A stretch of 31,399 bases of DNA from JAEUIZ01 sp046155605 (GCA_046155605.1 JBJXFQ010000121.1:1-31399), one strand, 5' to 3'. Shown: positions 14,959 through 24,234, counted from the stretch's first letter. Notes: generated by a model not told the origin, from the sequence alone. Numbers and translations: made by a program.

Positions 14959-16983
14959 ATGCCGCGCGATATTCCAGTTGGTAATGGCGATCTCTTACTG
15001 TCGTTCGACCGCGTCTATCGCGTTCGGGATTTGTACTTTCCGAATGTGGGTCGGCTGAACCACACGGACGGGAGCCCGCAGAAGTTCGGCGTCTGGGCCG
15101 ACGGGCGGTTTGCGTGGATCGAAGACCCGGAGTGGACGCGGCGGATGGGGTATCTGCCGGACACGCTGGTGACGGATGTTCGGCTGGTGCATCATGGGCT
15201 GGGGCTGGAGATCACCTGTCACGACGCGGTGGACCATACGGAGCCGGTGTACTTTCGCCGGTGTCTGGTGCGTGACTTGCTGGGCCGGCCGAGGGATGTT
15301 CGGCTGTTCTTTCACTTTGATCTGTCGATCCGGGGCACGGCAGTCGGCGACACGGCGAACTACGACCCGGCGACGAACTCGGTGATCATCTACAAGGACG
15401 ATTCATACTTCCTGGTGTGCGCGCGCGACGAGCACAAGTTGGGGATCGATCACTGGGCGATCGGGACGAAGCGGCTCGGCGGGGCCGAGGGGACGTGGCG
15501 CGACGCCGAGGACGGCGTGCTGGGGAAGAACGCGATCAGCCAGGGGTCGGTGGACGCGACGGTGGGGCTGCATGTGCCGGTGCGCGCGCACGAGCAGGGC
15601 GCGGCGACGCTGTGGGCGGTGTGCGGGCCGTCGTACCAGGCGGTGAAGCAACTGAACAAGCGAGTAGTGGAGGTCGGCCCGGAGCGGATGATCGGGCGGA
15701 CGGAGGCGTATTGGCGGCTGTGGTGCCGGCGTGACTCGGTGGACACGGGGCCGCTGCCGTCGGCGATCCGGCAGTTGTTCATGCGATCGCAGTTGGTGAT
15801 GCGGACGCAGATCGACAACCGCGGGGCGATCGTGGCTGCGAATGACAGCGACGTGACGGCCTTTGGCGGGGACCATTACAGTTACTGCTGGATGCGGGAT
15901 GGTGCGCTGGTGGCGCACGCGCTGACGCTCTCGAATCATGGCGAGGTGGCGCGGCGGTTTTTCGATTTCGCGGCGAGGGCCATCGAGCGCGATGGGTACT
16001 TCCTGCACAAGTACACGCCGCTGGGGCAACTGGCGAGTTCGTGGCATCCGTGGATCATCGAGGGGCAGCGGGTGCTGCCGATCCAGGAGGACGAGACGGC
16101 GTTGGTGGTGTGGTCGCTTCGGCGGCACTTCGAGGCGTTTCGCGAGGTGGAGTTTGTGAAGCCGCTGTACGAGTCGCTGGTGGTTCGACCGGCGGAATGG
16201 ATGATCTCGTACCAGGACGAGAACGGGCTGCCGCTGCCCTCGTGGGACTTGTGGGAGGAGCGGCGGGGGATCCACACGTTCACGGTGGCGTCGGTGATCG
16301 GGGCGTTGCGTGCGGCGGCGGCGTTTGCGCAGGACTTTGGGGAGCCGGATCGTGCGGCGCGGTATGCCGAGCACGCGGACCGGATGAAGCGGGCGATGAA
16401 GAAGTACCTGTGGGTTGGGGAGAAGAAGCAGTTTGCGCGGATGGCGACGCCGATGGCAGGCGGGGGGTATCGGCTGGACATGACGCGGGACTCGGCGAAC
16501 TTCGCGTTGTTCGCGTTTGGGGCGTTTCACGCGCGCGATCCGATGGTGGAGGCGGAGATGGCGTCGATCCGGGAGCGGCTGTGGATCAAGACGGACGTGG
16601 GTGGCTGCGCGCGGTACGAGCACGACTATTTCCACCAGGTCGAGCGGGAGCGGATCGCGGAGATTCCGGGGAATCCGTGGATCATCTGCACGCTCTGGCA
16701 CGCGCAGCACCGGATCGCGCGGGCGGCCAACATCGCGGAGTTGCGGGAGGCGCTCGAGTATCTGGAATGGACGGCGGGCCGGGCGCTGGAATCGGGCGTG
16801 CTGGCGGAGCAGTTCCATCCGTACACCGGGCAGCCGCTGGGGGTGAGCCCGCTGACGTGGAGCCACGCGACGCTGGTGCAGGTCGTGATTGAGTATTTGC
16901 GAAAGCATCAGGAGTTAACTCGGGGCACCGCCCGCGGGCCGGGTGGGGCTGAGGTGGAGACGGAGATGAGTTCGCTGGCGTAG
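14959..16983 (+). CDS. Glycoside hydrolase family 15 glucoamylase-like protein
   Basis: A 674-residue cytoplasmic-looking enzyme (no signal peptide). An N-terminal beta-sandwich domain (about residues 1-250) precedes an (alpha/alpha)6 barrel. SWDLWEERRGIHTFT (428-442) contains the general acid Glu433, matching DLWEE of fungal glucoamylase. LAEQFHPYTGQPLGVSPLTWSHA (615-637) contains the likely general base Glu617. YCWMRDGAL around 312-320 is the conserved (W/M)RD substrate-binding motif. The family releases glucose from alpha-1,4 or alpha-1,6 glucans, or trehalose, so a role in glycogen or trehalose turnover is likely. ATG 14959 has GGGAGG 3-4 bases upstream. It is the first gene of the plus-strand run. 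Confidence 0.88.
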   Translation: MPRDIPVGNGDLLLSFDRVYRVRDLYFPNVGRLNHTDGSPQKFGVWADGRFAWIEDPEWTRRMGYLPDTLVTDVRLVHHGLGLEITCHDAVDHTEPVYFRRCLVRDLLGRPRDVRLFFHFDLSIRGTAVGDTANYDPATNSVIIYKDDSYFLVCARDEHKLGIDHWAIGTKRLGGAEGTWRDAEDGVLGKNAISQGSVDATVGLHVPVRAHEQGAATLWAVCGPSYQAVKQLNKRVVEVGPERMIGRTEAYWRLWCRRDSVDTGPLPSAIRQLFMRSQLVMRTQIDNRGAIVAANDSDVTAFGGDHYSYCWMRDGALVAHALTLSNHGEVARRFFDFAARAIERDGYFLHKYTPLGQLASSWHPWIIEGQRVLPIQEDETALVVWSLRRHFEAFREVEFVKPLYESLVVRPAEWMISYQDENGLPLPSWDLWEERRGIHTFTVASVIGALRAAAAFAQDFGEPDRAARYAEHADRMKRAMKKYLWVGEKKQFARMATPMAGGGYRLDMTRDSANFALFAFGAFHARDPMVEAEMASIRERLWIKTDVGGCARYEHDYFHQVERERIAEIPGNPWIICTLWHAQHRIARAANIAELREALEYLEWTAGRALESGVLAEQFHPYTGQPLGVSPLTWSHATLVQVVIEYLRKHQELTRGTARGPGGAEVETEMSSLA

Positions 16984-17013
16984 GCGATCGTGCAGCGCCC
17001 ACCAAAGCCAAGA

Positions 17014-17030
17014 CCGCCCCGGAGGGGCGG
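17014..17030 (+). terminator. Hairpin after the GH15 gene, terminator-like
   Basis: CCGCCCC (17014-17020) and GGGGCGG (17024-17030) form a perfect 7-bp stem with a 3-base loop (GGA), 30 bases past the GH15 stop. No T tract follows on either strand, so it may instead be an interspersed palindrome or an mRNA-stabilising structure. Confidence 0.35.
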
Positions 17031-17104
17031 GGTACCCAAAGCGAAGAGGAAGAATCGACGGGGACCGTCGATGTACCAAGAGCGAGCACGAGCGGCGGAG
17101 TATC

Positions 17105-17935
17105 ATGGCCCCGATGCGTGCAGGGATCATTCGATGGATGTTCTACTTGGCCGCCTTGATGGTGGTCGGCCCGGTGGCGGCGTCGTTGCTGTCGTCGCTG
17201 CGGGCGGCGGACGGCTCGCTCTCGGCAAGCCCACTCGTCTCGGTCGATCCGGCGGGGGGCCTGTTGCGGGCGATCGCGGCTGTGACGATCGCATTGATGT
17301 TCGGCGCGGCGGCGGCGCGCGTGAGCGGCGTGCAAACAGGGCTAACCACGGCGGGATTGGTCATGGCGTGGGTGGCGTGGCGGTCGGGGCAGGTGCAGGA
17401 CATGGTGCGTGAGTCGCATTCGTCCGGTCCGCTGTCAAGGCTGGCTGTTGAAGGGGCGATCCTCGGGCCGTTGGGCGTCGCGATGGCGTGCGTGATCGTT
17501 CTGGCATCGCGGCCCGCGGGCGAGGGCACGCTCCGGCAACGGTTGTGGGGTGGGAAGGGCACGATTCAGGCGTGCGCGATTGGGTTGGCCGCGGGCGGGT
17601 TGGCGGCGTGGCTGGTCGCCGTGACACCTTTGAAGGGGCAAGCGGTGGCGGCGGCGATCGCGGCCGGCGCGGCGGCGGCGGCGGCGGCGCGGCTAGCGGA
17701 CGTGCATGTTCCGGTGGCGTCGATTGCCGTGCCAGTGGCGGTGCTCGGCGTGCTCGGGCCGATCGCGGGGTTGGTGCTGGCGGGGAGCGGGAACGTCGTG
17801 GCGGCGTCGTATCAAGGGGCGCTGGCACCGATTTCTCACATCACGCCGCTCGACTGGATCGCGGGAGCGCTGCTCGGCATCCCAATGGGCGTCGGCTGGG
17901 CGGGCTCGATGCTGGAAAAGCGTTCCGTCGCATAG
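17105..17935 (+). CDS. Polytopic membrane protein of unknown function
   Basis: A 276-residue protein rich in Ala, Gly and Val with about seven or eight hydrophobic segments: 11-30, 54-72, 80-94, 113-133, 156-172, 179-196, 202-226 and 246-266. There is no recognisable motif, no signal for a transporter family and no enzymatic residue set. The reading frame is supported by strong third-position GC bias and by membrane-protein composition. ATG 17105 has GGAG 4 bases upstream; ATG 17114 is an alternative with better spacing. It lies between the GH15 gene and folE2 on the same strand. Planctomycete-restricted membrane proteins of this kind are common, but I cannot name a family. Confidence 0.65.
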   Translation: MAPMRAGIIRWMFYLAALMVVGPVAASLLSSLRAADGSLSASPLVSVDPAGGLLRAIAAVTIALMFGAAAARVSGVQTGLTTAGLVMAWVAWRSGQVQDMVRESHSSGPLSRLAVEGAILGPLGVAMACVIVLASRPAGEGTLRQRLWGGKGTIQACAIGLAAGGLAAWLVAVTPLKGQAVAAAIAAGAAAAAAARLADVHVPVASIAVPVAVLGVLGPIAGLVLAGSGNVVAASYQGALAPISHITPLDWIAGALLGIPMGVGWAGSMLEKRSVA

Positions 17936-17989
17936 AGGTGCATCGGTGGGGTGAGCGGCATCGAACCTAGAGTAGGGAAAGGGGAATCG

Positions 17990-18922
17990 ATGCCGCGAAG
18001 CAAGGCGAATCAGGCGGAAACAGCGGCTAGGCCGGGACGGCGCGGGGCGGCGGGGTCGAACGCTGGAACGGCGACGGCTCGAGTCCGGGCGGCAGCTCGC
18101 GGGACGACACTGGGTGTCGGCACCAAGGCAGCGGCGCGCGACGTGGCGATGCCCGACGTGCAGGCGCTCCAAGACCTGCGGAACGTGGCGATCGATCGCG
18201 TCGGCGTCAAGGACGTGACGTACCCGATCCGTCTGCGAACGCCCGAGGGGGGTGAACAGGCAACGGTGGCGTCGATCAACATGTATGTGAGCCTGCCGCA
18301 CCACCAAAAGGGAACCCATATGAGCCGGTTCCTGGAGGTGCTGAATGAGTACGCGGAGAACGCGCTGACGCCGGACTGCTTCCCGAAGGTGGCGAAGGCG
18401 ATCTGCGAGCGTCTGAACGCGGCGGAGGCGCACTTCCAGGCGGAGTTCACCTATTTCATCAAGAAATTGGCACCGGTGACGAAGTCGGCGGGCCTGATGG
18501 ATTACCGCGTGCGGTTCCAGTGCGTCTCGAACGGGCACGAGGATTTCGTGATGACGGTTTCGGCACCGGGCACGAGTTTGTGCCCGTGCTCGAAGGAGAT
18601 CAGCCGGTATGGGGCGCACAACCAGCGCTGCCGGCTCGAGGCGTCGGTGCGGATCAGGGAGCGGGTGTGGATCGAGGAGATCGTGCGGTACCTGGAGCGG
18701 GCGGCGTCCACGGAGGTCTATGCGGTCTTGAAGAGGCCGGACGAGAAGTATGTGACCGAGGCGGCGTACGACAACCCGAAGTTCGTCGAGGACATCGTGC
18801 GCGACCTGGCGCTGCTGCTGGAGGGCGACGACCGGATCTCGTGGTATTCGATCAACTCGGAGAACTTCGAGTCGATCCACAACCACAACGCGTATGCGCA
18901 GTTGACGCGGGATAAGCGGTAG
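17990..18922 (+). CDS. folE2: GTP cyclohydrolase FolE2 (type IB)
   Basis: A 310-residue protein that makes 7,8-dihydroneopterin triphosphate from GTP, the first step to folate (and to queuosine in some bacteria). The family signatures are visible: LPHHQKGTHMSRF (102-114), RFQCVSNGHEDFVM (175-188), and SLCPCSKEISRYGAHNQR (196-213), containing the metal-binding Cys198 region and His210. The C-terminus has YDNPKFVEDIVRD and SENFESIHNHNAYA. The first 55 residues are a low-complexity Ala/Arg/Gly extension. ATG 17990 is preferred for AAGGGGA upstream; GTG 17951 would add 13 residues. FolE2 is the zinc-independent alternative to FolE. It lies 54 bases after the membrane protein gene. Confidence 0.95.
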   Translation: MPRSKANQAETAARPGRRGAAGSNAGTATARVRAAARGTTLGVGTKAAARDVAMPDVQALQDLRNVAIDRVGVKDVTYPIRLRTPEGGEQATVASINMYVSLPHHQKGTHMSRFLEVLNEYAENALTPDCFPKVAKAICERLNAAEAHFQAEFTYFIKKLAPVTKSAGLMDYRVRFQCVSNGHEDFVMTVSAPGTSLCPCSKEISRYGAHNQRCRLEASVRIRERVWIEEIVRYLERAASTEVYAVLKRPDEKYVTEAAYDNPKFVEDIVRDLALLLEGDDRISWYSINSENFESIHNHNAYAQLTRDKR

Positions 18923-19086
18923 AGGCGAAAAGCGCAAAGCAGCGAAACAGTGAAAGAGCGAAGCAGCGAGACGGGAAAGCGGCAGATCTCAACGCAGCGA
19001 CGCACGAAGTCGAGAAGTGAGACGTGAAATGGGGCTGGCGCAACTCGGCACGAGGCGGACCTCGGGCCGATAAATGGATTGCCGCC
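18923..19086. repeat. Purine-rich low-complexity spacer
   Basis: Between folE2 and the PBP gene, about 100 bases (18923-19023) consist of imperfect repeats of GCGAAA and GAAGCAGCGA-like words on the plus strand. GAAGCAGCGA occurs here at 18960 and again at 22807 at the start of rsmG. No gene or hairpin was seen. Confidence 0.45.
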
Positions 19087-21573
19087 ATGCCCGCCGCTCG
19101 CGATCCCATGTCGATGTTTCACCGCCGTCTGCTGCTCGTTGGAGCGGGGATGGTGGGCGGCTTTTTGGTGCTCGGTGGGCAGGTGTGGCGGCTGGCGGCG
19201 GTGCAGGGTGAGGAGCATCGGCACGCGGCGGAGTCCAAACTCGTCGATCTTTCGTGGGAGCGGGCGGCACGCGGGCGGATCCTCGACCGCAAGGACCGCG
19301 TGATCGCGCAGGATCGGCCCAGTTTCAGCGTGTGCGTCGAGTATCGGGTGCTGTCGGGGCAGTGGGCGCTTCGGCAGGCGGCGGAGGCGGCGCGGCAGGT
19401 CGATCGGGCCGCGTGGCGCGCGATGAGCGCCGAGCAGCGGCAGCAGCGGATCGACGTGCTGGCGCCGGCGTTCCAGGAGCATGTCGAACGGATGTGGGAG
19501 CGTCTGGCGTCGGAGACGGGGACGCCGCCGGATGTGCTGGCACGGTCGCGGGACAAGATCGTCGGACGGGTGAGCACGCTGGCGGCGTCGATCTTCGATC
19601 GCCGCGTGTCGCGCGATCTGGACGGTCGGCTGTCGGCGGGATTGGAGATCACGGAAGAGGCCGAGGCGCGGATTGTGGGGGCGAACTCGGGCGATGTGGC
19701 GGAGCAACGGTCGCCGCATGTCGTGTTGGAGGCGATCCCGGATGCGGCGGGGTTTGAGTTGAAGCGGCTGGCTCGGGCGGGCGTGGAGATTCGCGTGCCG
19801 GGGATAGATCGGCCGGTGACGGTGCCGATGATGCCCGGGCTGACGGTGGTGGATGCGGGGTCGCGTGAGTATCCGTTTGAGCGAGTGACGGTGGAGGTGG
19901 ATGCGTCGTCGTTGCCTGGGCCGCTGAAGGCTGAACGGAAGGTGCCGGTGACGGTGGAGGGCGTGGCGTATCACGTCATCGGGCGGACGAGCGCTGGTGC
20001 GAACGCGGATACGGAAGTGATGGTCGATGGCAAGGCGGGCCGCACGCTGGGGCACCGGGCGCGGCGGGCGCGGCGCGTTGATGCCGAGTCGCCGGCGTAT
20101 GAGGCGGCCTTTGCGGACCGGGCACTGACGCCCGAGGGTTGGGGCGGGCTGCCGACGCGAGTGGATCGCGGGCGGTACGAGGACACGGACGCGGCGGGCA
20201 TCGGCGGCGTCGAAGAATCGCAGGAAGAGCGGCTCCGCGGGCTGCGCGGTGTCGAGGTGGAACGGCTGGAGACGGGCGAGCGAGTGACGCTCGAGCCGAT
20301 GTCGGGGCAGGACGTGCATCTGACGCTGGATGTGATGCTGCAAGCGAGGATCCAGGCGATCATGTCCCCGGATTTGGGGCTGGCCGTCGCGCAGCGCTGG
20401 CAGCGGCCCGAGCAAGTCTCGGAGAACCCGTCGGTGCCGGATGGAAGTCCGCTCAATGGCGCGGCGGTGGTGATCGAGATCGACACGGGAGACATCCTGG
20501 CGATGGTGTCGTCACCCTCGATGCCGCGGCGGTTGCTCAGGGAAAGCCCGTCGGCGGTCTTTGGGGATCCGATGAACGCGATGGTGGCGGTGCCGTGGCT
20601 GGATCGGACGGTGGGAAGGCCGTATCCCCCGGGCTCGATCGTGAAGGCGATCTTGCTGAACGCGGCGGTGAAGTTGGGCGAGTCGAATCTCGATGCGCCG
20701 ATCGACTGCACGGGGCACTTGTATCCGAATAAGCCGGACCAGTTCCGGTGCTGGATTTTCAAGGACGAACGGTTTCAGACGACGCACACGGCACGGCTGG
20801 GGCACGCGCTGAGCGCGCGCGAGGCGCTCATGGTCTCGTGCAACATTTACTTCTTCACGATCGGGCAGCGGCTTGGGCCGACGGGGATCGTGCAGGCGTA
20901 TTCGATGTTCGGCGTGGGGCAGCCCTGGAACCTCGGCGTGGGGACGGAGGTGGTGGGGATTCTCGGGCCGCGGGGGAATCCGGCGGGCATCGGGATCGGT
21001 GACGCGACGCAGATGGGGATCGGGCAGGGGCCGGTGGCGTGGACGCCTTTGCACGCGGCGGATGCGTACGCGACGCTCGGGCGTGGGGGGGTTCGGATCG
21101 CGCCGCGCGTGATCGCGGGTGCGTCGCCCGAGCCGGTAAATCTGGAGTTGGATCCGCGCGCGGTGCGTGCGGCGCTCGACGGGCTGGATGCCGCGGTGAA
21201 CGAGGAATCGGGCACGGGGCACCATGTGGATGTGGCGGGCGAGCGGCTGGTGCACTTTGCCGGGATGCCGGGGCTCAAGGTGTGGGGCAAGACGGGGACG
21301 GCACAGGCACCACGGATTCTGGTGAAGCGGGATGATCCAATGGGCAAGCCGCTGTTCGATCAGGCGATCGCGGACCCCGGCCTTCCGGAATCGACGCGGG
21401 TGCTGCGAGAGGGCGATCACTCGTGGTTTGTCGTGCTGGTGGGTGAGGCGGCGGACGGGCGGCCGCGGTACGCGATCTCGGTGATGATGGAGTATGCGGG
21501 TTCGGGCGGGCGGGTCTCGGGTCCGATCGTGGCGCAGATCATCCGGGCGCTGAAGGTCGAGGGGTATCTGTGA
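19087..21573 (+). CDS. mrdA: Penicillin-binding protein 2-type peptidoglycan transpeptidase
   Basis: An 828-residue class B penicillin-binding protein, anchored in the inner membrane by an N-terminal helix (about 13-31, LLLVGAGMVGGFLVLGGQV). RGRILDRKDRVIAQDRPSFSV starts the pedestal domain. The transpeptidase domain holds SxxK in PPGSIVKA (Ser517, nucleophile), SxN in VSCN (Ser584) and KTGT in WGKTGTA (Lys735). It cross-links peptidoglycan during elongation with the SEDS polymerase encoded next door. It is about 200 residues longer than typical PBP2; the extra length lies in the N-terminal half (about 90-390). The start is uncertain: ATG 19087 is chosen, with GTG 19024 and ATG 19108 as alternatives. 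Its stop overlaps the rodA start by 4 bases. Confidence 0.93.
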   Translation: MPAARDPMSMFHRRLLLVGAGMVGGFLVLGGQVWRLAAVQGEEHRHAAESKLVDLSWERAARGRILDRKDRVIAQDRPSFSVCVEYRVLSGQWALRQAAEAARQVDRAAWRAMSAEQRQQRIDVLAPAFQEHVERMWERLASETGTPPDVLARSRDKIVGRVSTLAASIFDRRVSRDLDGRLSAGLEITEEAEARIVGANSGDVAEQRSPHVVLEAIPDAAGFELKRLARAGVEIRVPGIDRPVTVPMMPGLTVVDAGSREYPFERVTVEVDASSLPGPLKAERKVPVTVEGVAYHVIGRTSAGANADTEVMVDGKAGRTLGHRARRARRVDAESPAYEAAFADRALTPEGWGGLPTRVDRGRYEDTDAAGIGGVEESQEERLRGLRGVEVERLETGERVTLEPMSGQDVHLTLDVMLQARIQAIMSPDLGLAVAQRWQRPEQVSENPSVPDGSPLNGAAVVIEIDTGDILAMVSSPSMPRRLLRESPSAVFGDPMNAMVAVPWLDRTVGRPYPPGSIVKAILLNAAVKLGESNLDAPIDCTGHLYPNKPDQFRCWIFKDERFQTTHTARLGHALSAREALMVSCNIYFFTIGQRLGPTGIVQAYSMFGVGQPWNLGVGTEVVGILGPRGNPAGIGIGDATQMGIGQGPVAWTPLHAADAYATLGRGGVRIAPRVIAGASPEPVNLELDPRAVRAALDGLDAAVNEESGTGHHVDVAGERLVHFAGMPGLKVWGKTGTAQAPRILVKRDDPMGKPLFDQAIADPGLPESTRVLREGDHSWFVVLVGEAADGRPRYAISVMMEYAGSGGRVSGPIVAQIIRALKVEGYL

Positions 21574-22772
21574 CAGCGCTGGGGACGGAAGCGCGGCCGT
21601 ATGTCTTGGGCGCGCCGGGAAAATGGCGTGTGACGGTGTGGCACGGGGCGTGGTTGTGCCTGCTGGCGGCATTGGCGCTCTCGTTGCTGGGGGTTTATGC
21701 GATCGACCTAGGGGTTGTCGATGGTGCGCGGCGGCAGGCGGACCCGACGAAGCAGTTGATGTTCCTCGGTGTGGGGCTGCTGGCGGGTGCGATGGTGGCG
21801 CTGCCACACTACCGGTTGTTCGGATATCTGGCGTGGCCGGCGATGATGCTCTCGATCGGGAGCCTGGTGTTTCTGTTGTTGCCTGGCGTGCCGGCGTGGC
21901 TGGTGACGCCGCGGAACGGCGCGCGCGGCTGGATCAATCTCGGCGTGGTGGATTTCCAGCCCGCGGAGCCGGCGAAGATCGCGTTCGTGCTTGCGGCGGC
22001 TTATTTTTTGAGGTATCGAAGCACGCATCGGACGTTTCTGGGCCTGGTGCCGGTGGGGCTGATAGCTTTTGTGCCGATGGCGCTGATCACGCTGCAGCCT
22101 GATCTCGGGTCGGCGAGTTTGTTTGTGCCGGCGCTGTTTGCGATGCTTCTGGCGGCGGGAGCGCGGCTGCGGCATCTGGCGCTGATCGTGATTCTGGCCG
22201 GGCTGGCCGGGCCGGCGGCGTATCCGATCCTGAAGCCGCACCAGAAGGAGCGGATCGCGGCGCTGATCGGGCAGTTTGAAGGCCGGCGCGAGGGCGCGCT
22301 CGATATCAACTATCAGAGTTTCACGGCGCAGACGCTGGTGGGCGCGGGGCAATGGACGGGGAGCACGGCGGGGCACGCGCGGGCGCTGGTGCGGTTCAAT
22401 CGGTTGCCCGAGCGCCACAACGACATGATCTATGCCGTGATCGTGGCGCGATTCGGGCTGCTGGGCGGCGTCGCGGTGCTGGGGCTGTATGTGATGTGGC
22501 TGGCGGGGGCGCTGCTGACCGCGGCAAACTGCAAGGACCCGTTCGGGCGGCTTTTATGCGTGGGATTCGCGGGATTTATCGGGGCGCAGGCGGTGGTGAA
22601 CATCGGGATGAACGTGGGGCTCTTGCCGATCATCGGGGTGACGCTTCCGTTCGTGAGTTATGGCGGGAGCAGCACGCTGACGACGCTCCTGATGACGGGG
22701 CTGGTGTTCAACGTGGCGATGAGGAGGGCGCTGCCGCCGTTCCGGGCGAGTTTTGAATGGGAGGGAGAGTGA
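21570..22772 (+). CDS. rodA: SEDS-family peptidoglycan glycosyltransferase RodA
   Basis: A 400-residue polytopic membrane protein with about ten hydrophobic segments. Family motifs are NGARGWINLG followed by QPAEPAKIAFVLA, the catalytic-region TLQPDLGSA with its Asp, RLPERHNDMIYAVI in the large extracellular loop, and NIGMNVGLLPIIGVTLPFVSYGGSS near the C-terminus. RodA polymerises glycan strands from lipid II and works with its cognate class B PBP, here the gene immediately upstream. The GTG start at 21570 overlaps the PBP stop (GTGA), indicating translational coupling. FtsW is the alternative, but the PBP2 partner favours RodA. mreBCD is not in the window. Confidence 0.95.
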   Translation: MTALGTEARPYVLGAPGKWRVTVWHGAWLCLLAALALSLLGVYAIDLGVVDGARRQADPTKQLMFLGVGLLAGAMVALPHYRLFGYLAWPAMMLSIGSLVFLLLPGVPAWLVTPRNGARGWINLGVVDFQPAEPAKIAFVLAAAYFLRYRSTHRTFLGLVPVGLIAFVPMALITLQPDLGSASLFVPALFAMLLAAGARLRHLALIVILAGLAGPAAYPILKPHQKERIAALIGQFEGRREGALDINYQSFTAQTLVGAGQWTGSTAGHARALVRFNRLPERHNDMIYAVIVARFGLLGGVAVLGLYVMWLAGALLTAANCKDPFGRLLCVGFAGFIGAQAVVNIGMNVGLLPIIGVTLPFVSYGGSSTLTTLLMTGLVFNVAMRRALPPFRASFEWEGE

Positions 22773-22804
22773 CGGGTGGCCGATGCGACGGATACGCTGG
22801 GGCG

Positions 22805-23593
22805 ATGAAGCAGCGAAGCGAGAAGCAGGCGCGGCCGGCGCGCGAGGAACTTGTGTTTCCGAAGACTGTCGAGTCATTGCCGCCGCCGGAGGGGCTTGTT
22901 GAGGCGGCACGCGAGATCGGGGTGGAGTTTGAGCCGGGGGATGTGGAAGCGCTGGGGCGGTATCTGGCGCTGCTGCTCGAAGCGAACAAACTGGTGAACC
23001 TGACGGCCATCACGGACCCGGCCGAGGCGTGGACGCGGCACATTCTGGATTCGCTGACGCTGGTGCAGGTGCTGGTGGAGTTGCCGGCGGGGGCGCGGGT
23101 GGTTGATGTCGGGTCTGGCGGCGGGCTGCCGGGGCTGCCGCTGGCGATCTGCATGCCGTTGCTGCGGTTCACGCTGCTGGAAGCGACAGCGAAGAAGGCG
23201 GCGTTTCTGCGCCACGCCGTGGCGGTGCTTGGGCTGAAGAATGTCGAGGTCGCGGCGATGCGGGCCGAGACGGCAGGGCGCGACGATCGGCATCGCGAGC
23301 GGTATGACGCGGTGGTGGCGCGGGCCGTGGGGGCGGTGCGGGTGCTGGTGGAGTTGACGGTGCCGCTGGCGCGGTCGGCAGAGGACGAGGAGCCGTCGCG
23401 CGTGGTGCTCATCAAGGGGCAGAAGGCGGAGGAAGAACTGGTCGTGGCGAAGCGGGCGCTGCACGAGCTGCACGTCACGCATGTCGGCACGATTCCAACG
23501 CCGACGGGACGGGTGGTGGTGATCGAGAAGCGACGGAAGACGCCGGCGAAGTATCCGCGGCGGGAGGGGGAGCCGGGGAAGATGCCGCTTTGA
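22805..23593 (+). CDS. rsmG: 16S rRNA (guanine527-N7)-methyltransferase RsmG
   Basis: A 262-residue SAM-dependent methyltransferase (GidB family) that modifies G527 of 16S rRNA. It shows NLTAITDPAEAWTRHILDSL, the SAM-binding VVDVGSGGGLPGLPLAI, LLEATAKKAAFLRH and YDAVVARAVGAVRVLVEL, all conserved in the family. The start at ATG 22805 gives a 45-residue Lys/Arg/Glu-rich extension relative to the usual 205-215 residue protein; part of it derives from the GAAGCAGCGA-type repeat. It lies 32 bases after rodA. Its stop overlaps the next start by 4 bases (TTGA). Confidence 0.93.
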   Translation: MKQRSEKQARPAREELVFPKTVESLPPPEGLVEAAREIGVEFEPGDVEALGRYLALLLEANKLVNLTAITDPAEAWTRHILDSLTLVQVLVELPAGARVVDVGSGGGLPGLPLAICMPLLRFTLLEATAKKAAFLRHAVAVLGLKNVEVAAMRAETAGRDDRHRERYDAVVARAVGAVRVLVELTVPLARSAEDEEPSRVVLIKGQKAEEELVVAKRALHELHVTHVGTIPTPTGRVVVIEKRRKTPAKYPRREGEPGKMPL

Positions 23594-24234
23594 GCGAGAG
23601 TAAAGGCAATCAGTACGTCATCGTCTGCCGCGCGCCGCGTTGGTTGCTCGCAGCGCTCTGCCTTGTCGTGGCCGCGATCTGGTTCTGGACGTACGGGGCG
23701 AGCCGCGTGTGGTGTACTGCCGGTGGGTTTGGCCTCGATTCGATAAGCTTCTTCAGCTCGGTTGTGATCTCGTTGTTTGCGCCGTTCGTGATCGCCGGCG
23801 CCCTGCTTGGCGCGCCTGGCATCTTCCTTATGTTGCTGTGGCTGTGCGTCGGTCTTGTCGTCTACTGGCGGTGGAAGTCCGGCAGTCCGCCGGACGCCGC
23901 GTCAGCTGCCTTGCGTTGCATCAAGTGCGGATATTCGCGGACAGGCCTTCCGGCAGACAAATGCCCCGAATGCGGCGGAGAGGCGTTTACGAGCGCTCGT
24001 GTCCGTCGGGCGGTGGCATGGCGGCCCATTCTGCTCGCGCTGTTCCTGGGCGCAGTCGTGGGCGTTGTGACTTCTGAAAGTTTCATTGAGATCGATGAAG
24101 CGGCGTTCGTTCGAAAGGTAAAGGCCGGTGGCGGGAAGGACTGCGAGCGACCGCGCGCCTGGCCGTTTCAGAATGGCACCCTGATCCACGAGTCCGGTCA
24201 CTTCCGGTCGCGCGACCAGGATTCTCTGCGATGA
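23590..24234 (+). CDS. Membrane protein with cytosolic zinc ribbon
   Basis: A 214-residue protein. Hydrophobic segments at about 17-38, 56-92 (probably two helices) and 144-161 flank a zinc ribbon CIKCGYSRTGLPADKCPECGG, with Cys110, Cys113, Cys125 and Cys128. The CxxCGY...GLP...CPECG form is a common motif of planctomycete membrane proteins of unknown role. The start is a TTG that overlaps the rsmG stop (TTGA), suggesting translational coupling; no ATG is available upstream of the first helix. Codon usage is less GC-biased than in rsmG or dinG. No function is assigned. Confidence 0.7.
   Translation: MSESKGNQYVIVCRAPRWLLAALCLVVAAIWFWTYGASRVWCTAGGFGLDSISFFSSVVISLFAPFVIAGALLGAPGIFLMLLWLCVGLVVYWRWKSGSPPDAASAALRCIKCGYSRTGLPADKCPECGGEAFTSARVRRAVAWRPILLALFLGAVVGVVTSESFIEIDEAAFVRKVKAGGGKDCERPRAWPFQNGTLIHESGHFRSRDQDSLR

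Noticed and set aside
15403..16908. A 501-codon open frame antisense to the GH15 gene
   Set aside because: It is Arg/Pro/His-rich, has no motif, and mirrors a well-supported gene; long antisense frames are expected at about 70% GC.
18718..20415. A 565-codon open frame antisense to folE2 and the PBP2 gene
   Set aside because: It has shadow composition (Arg/His/Pro) and crosses two confident genes.
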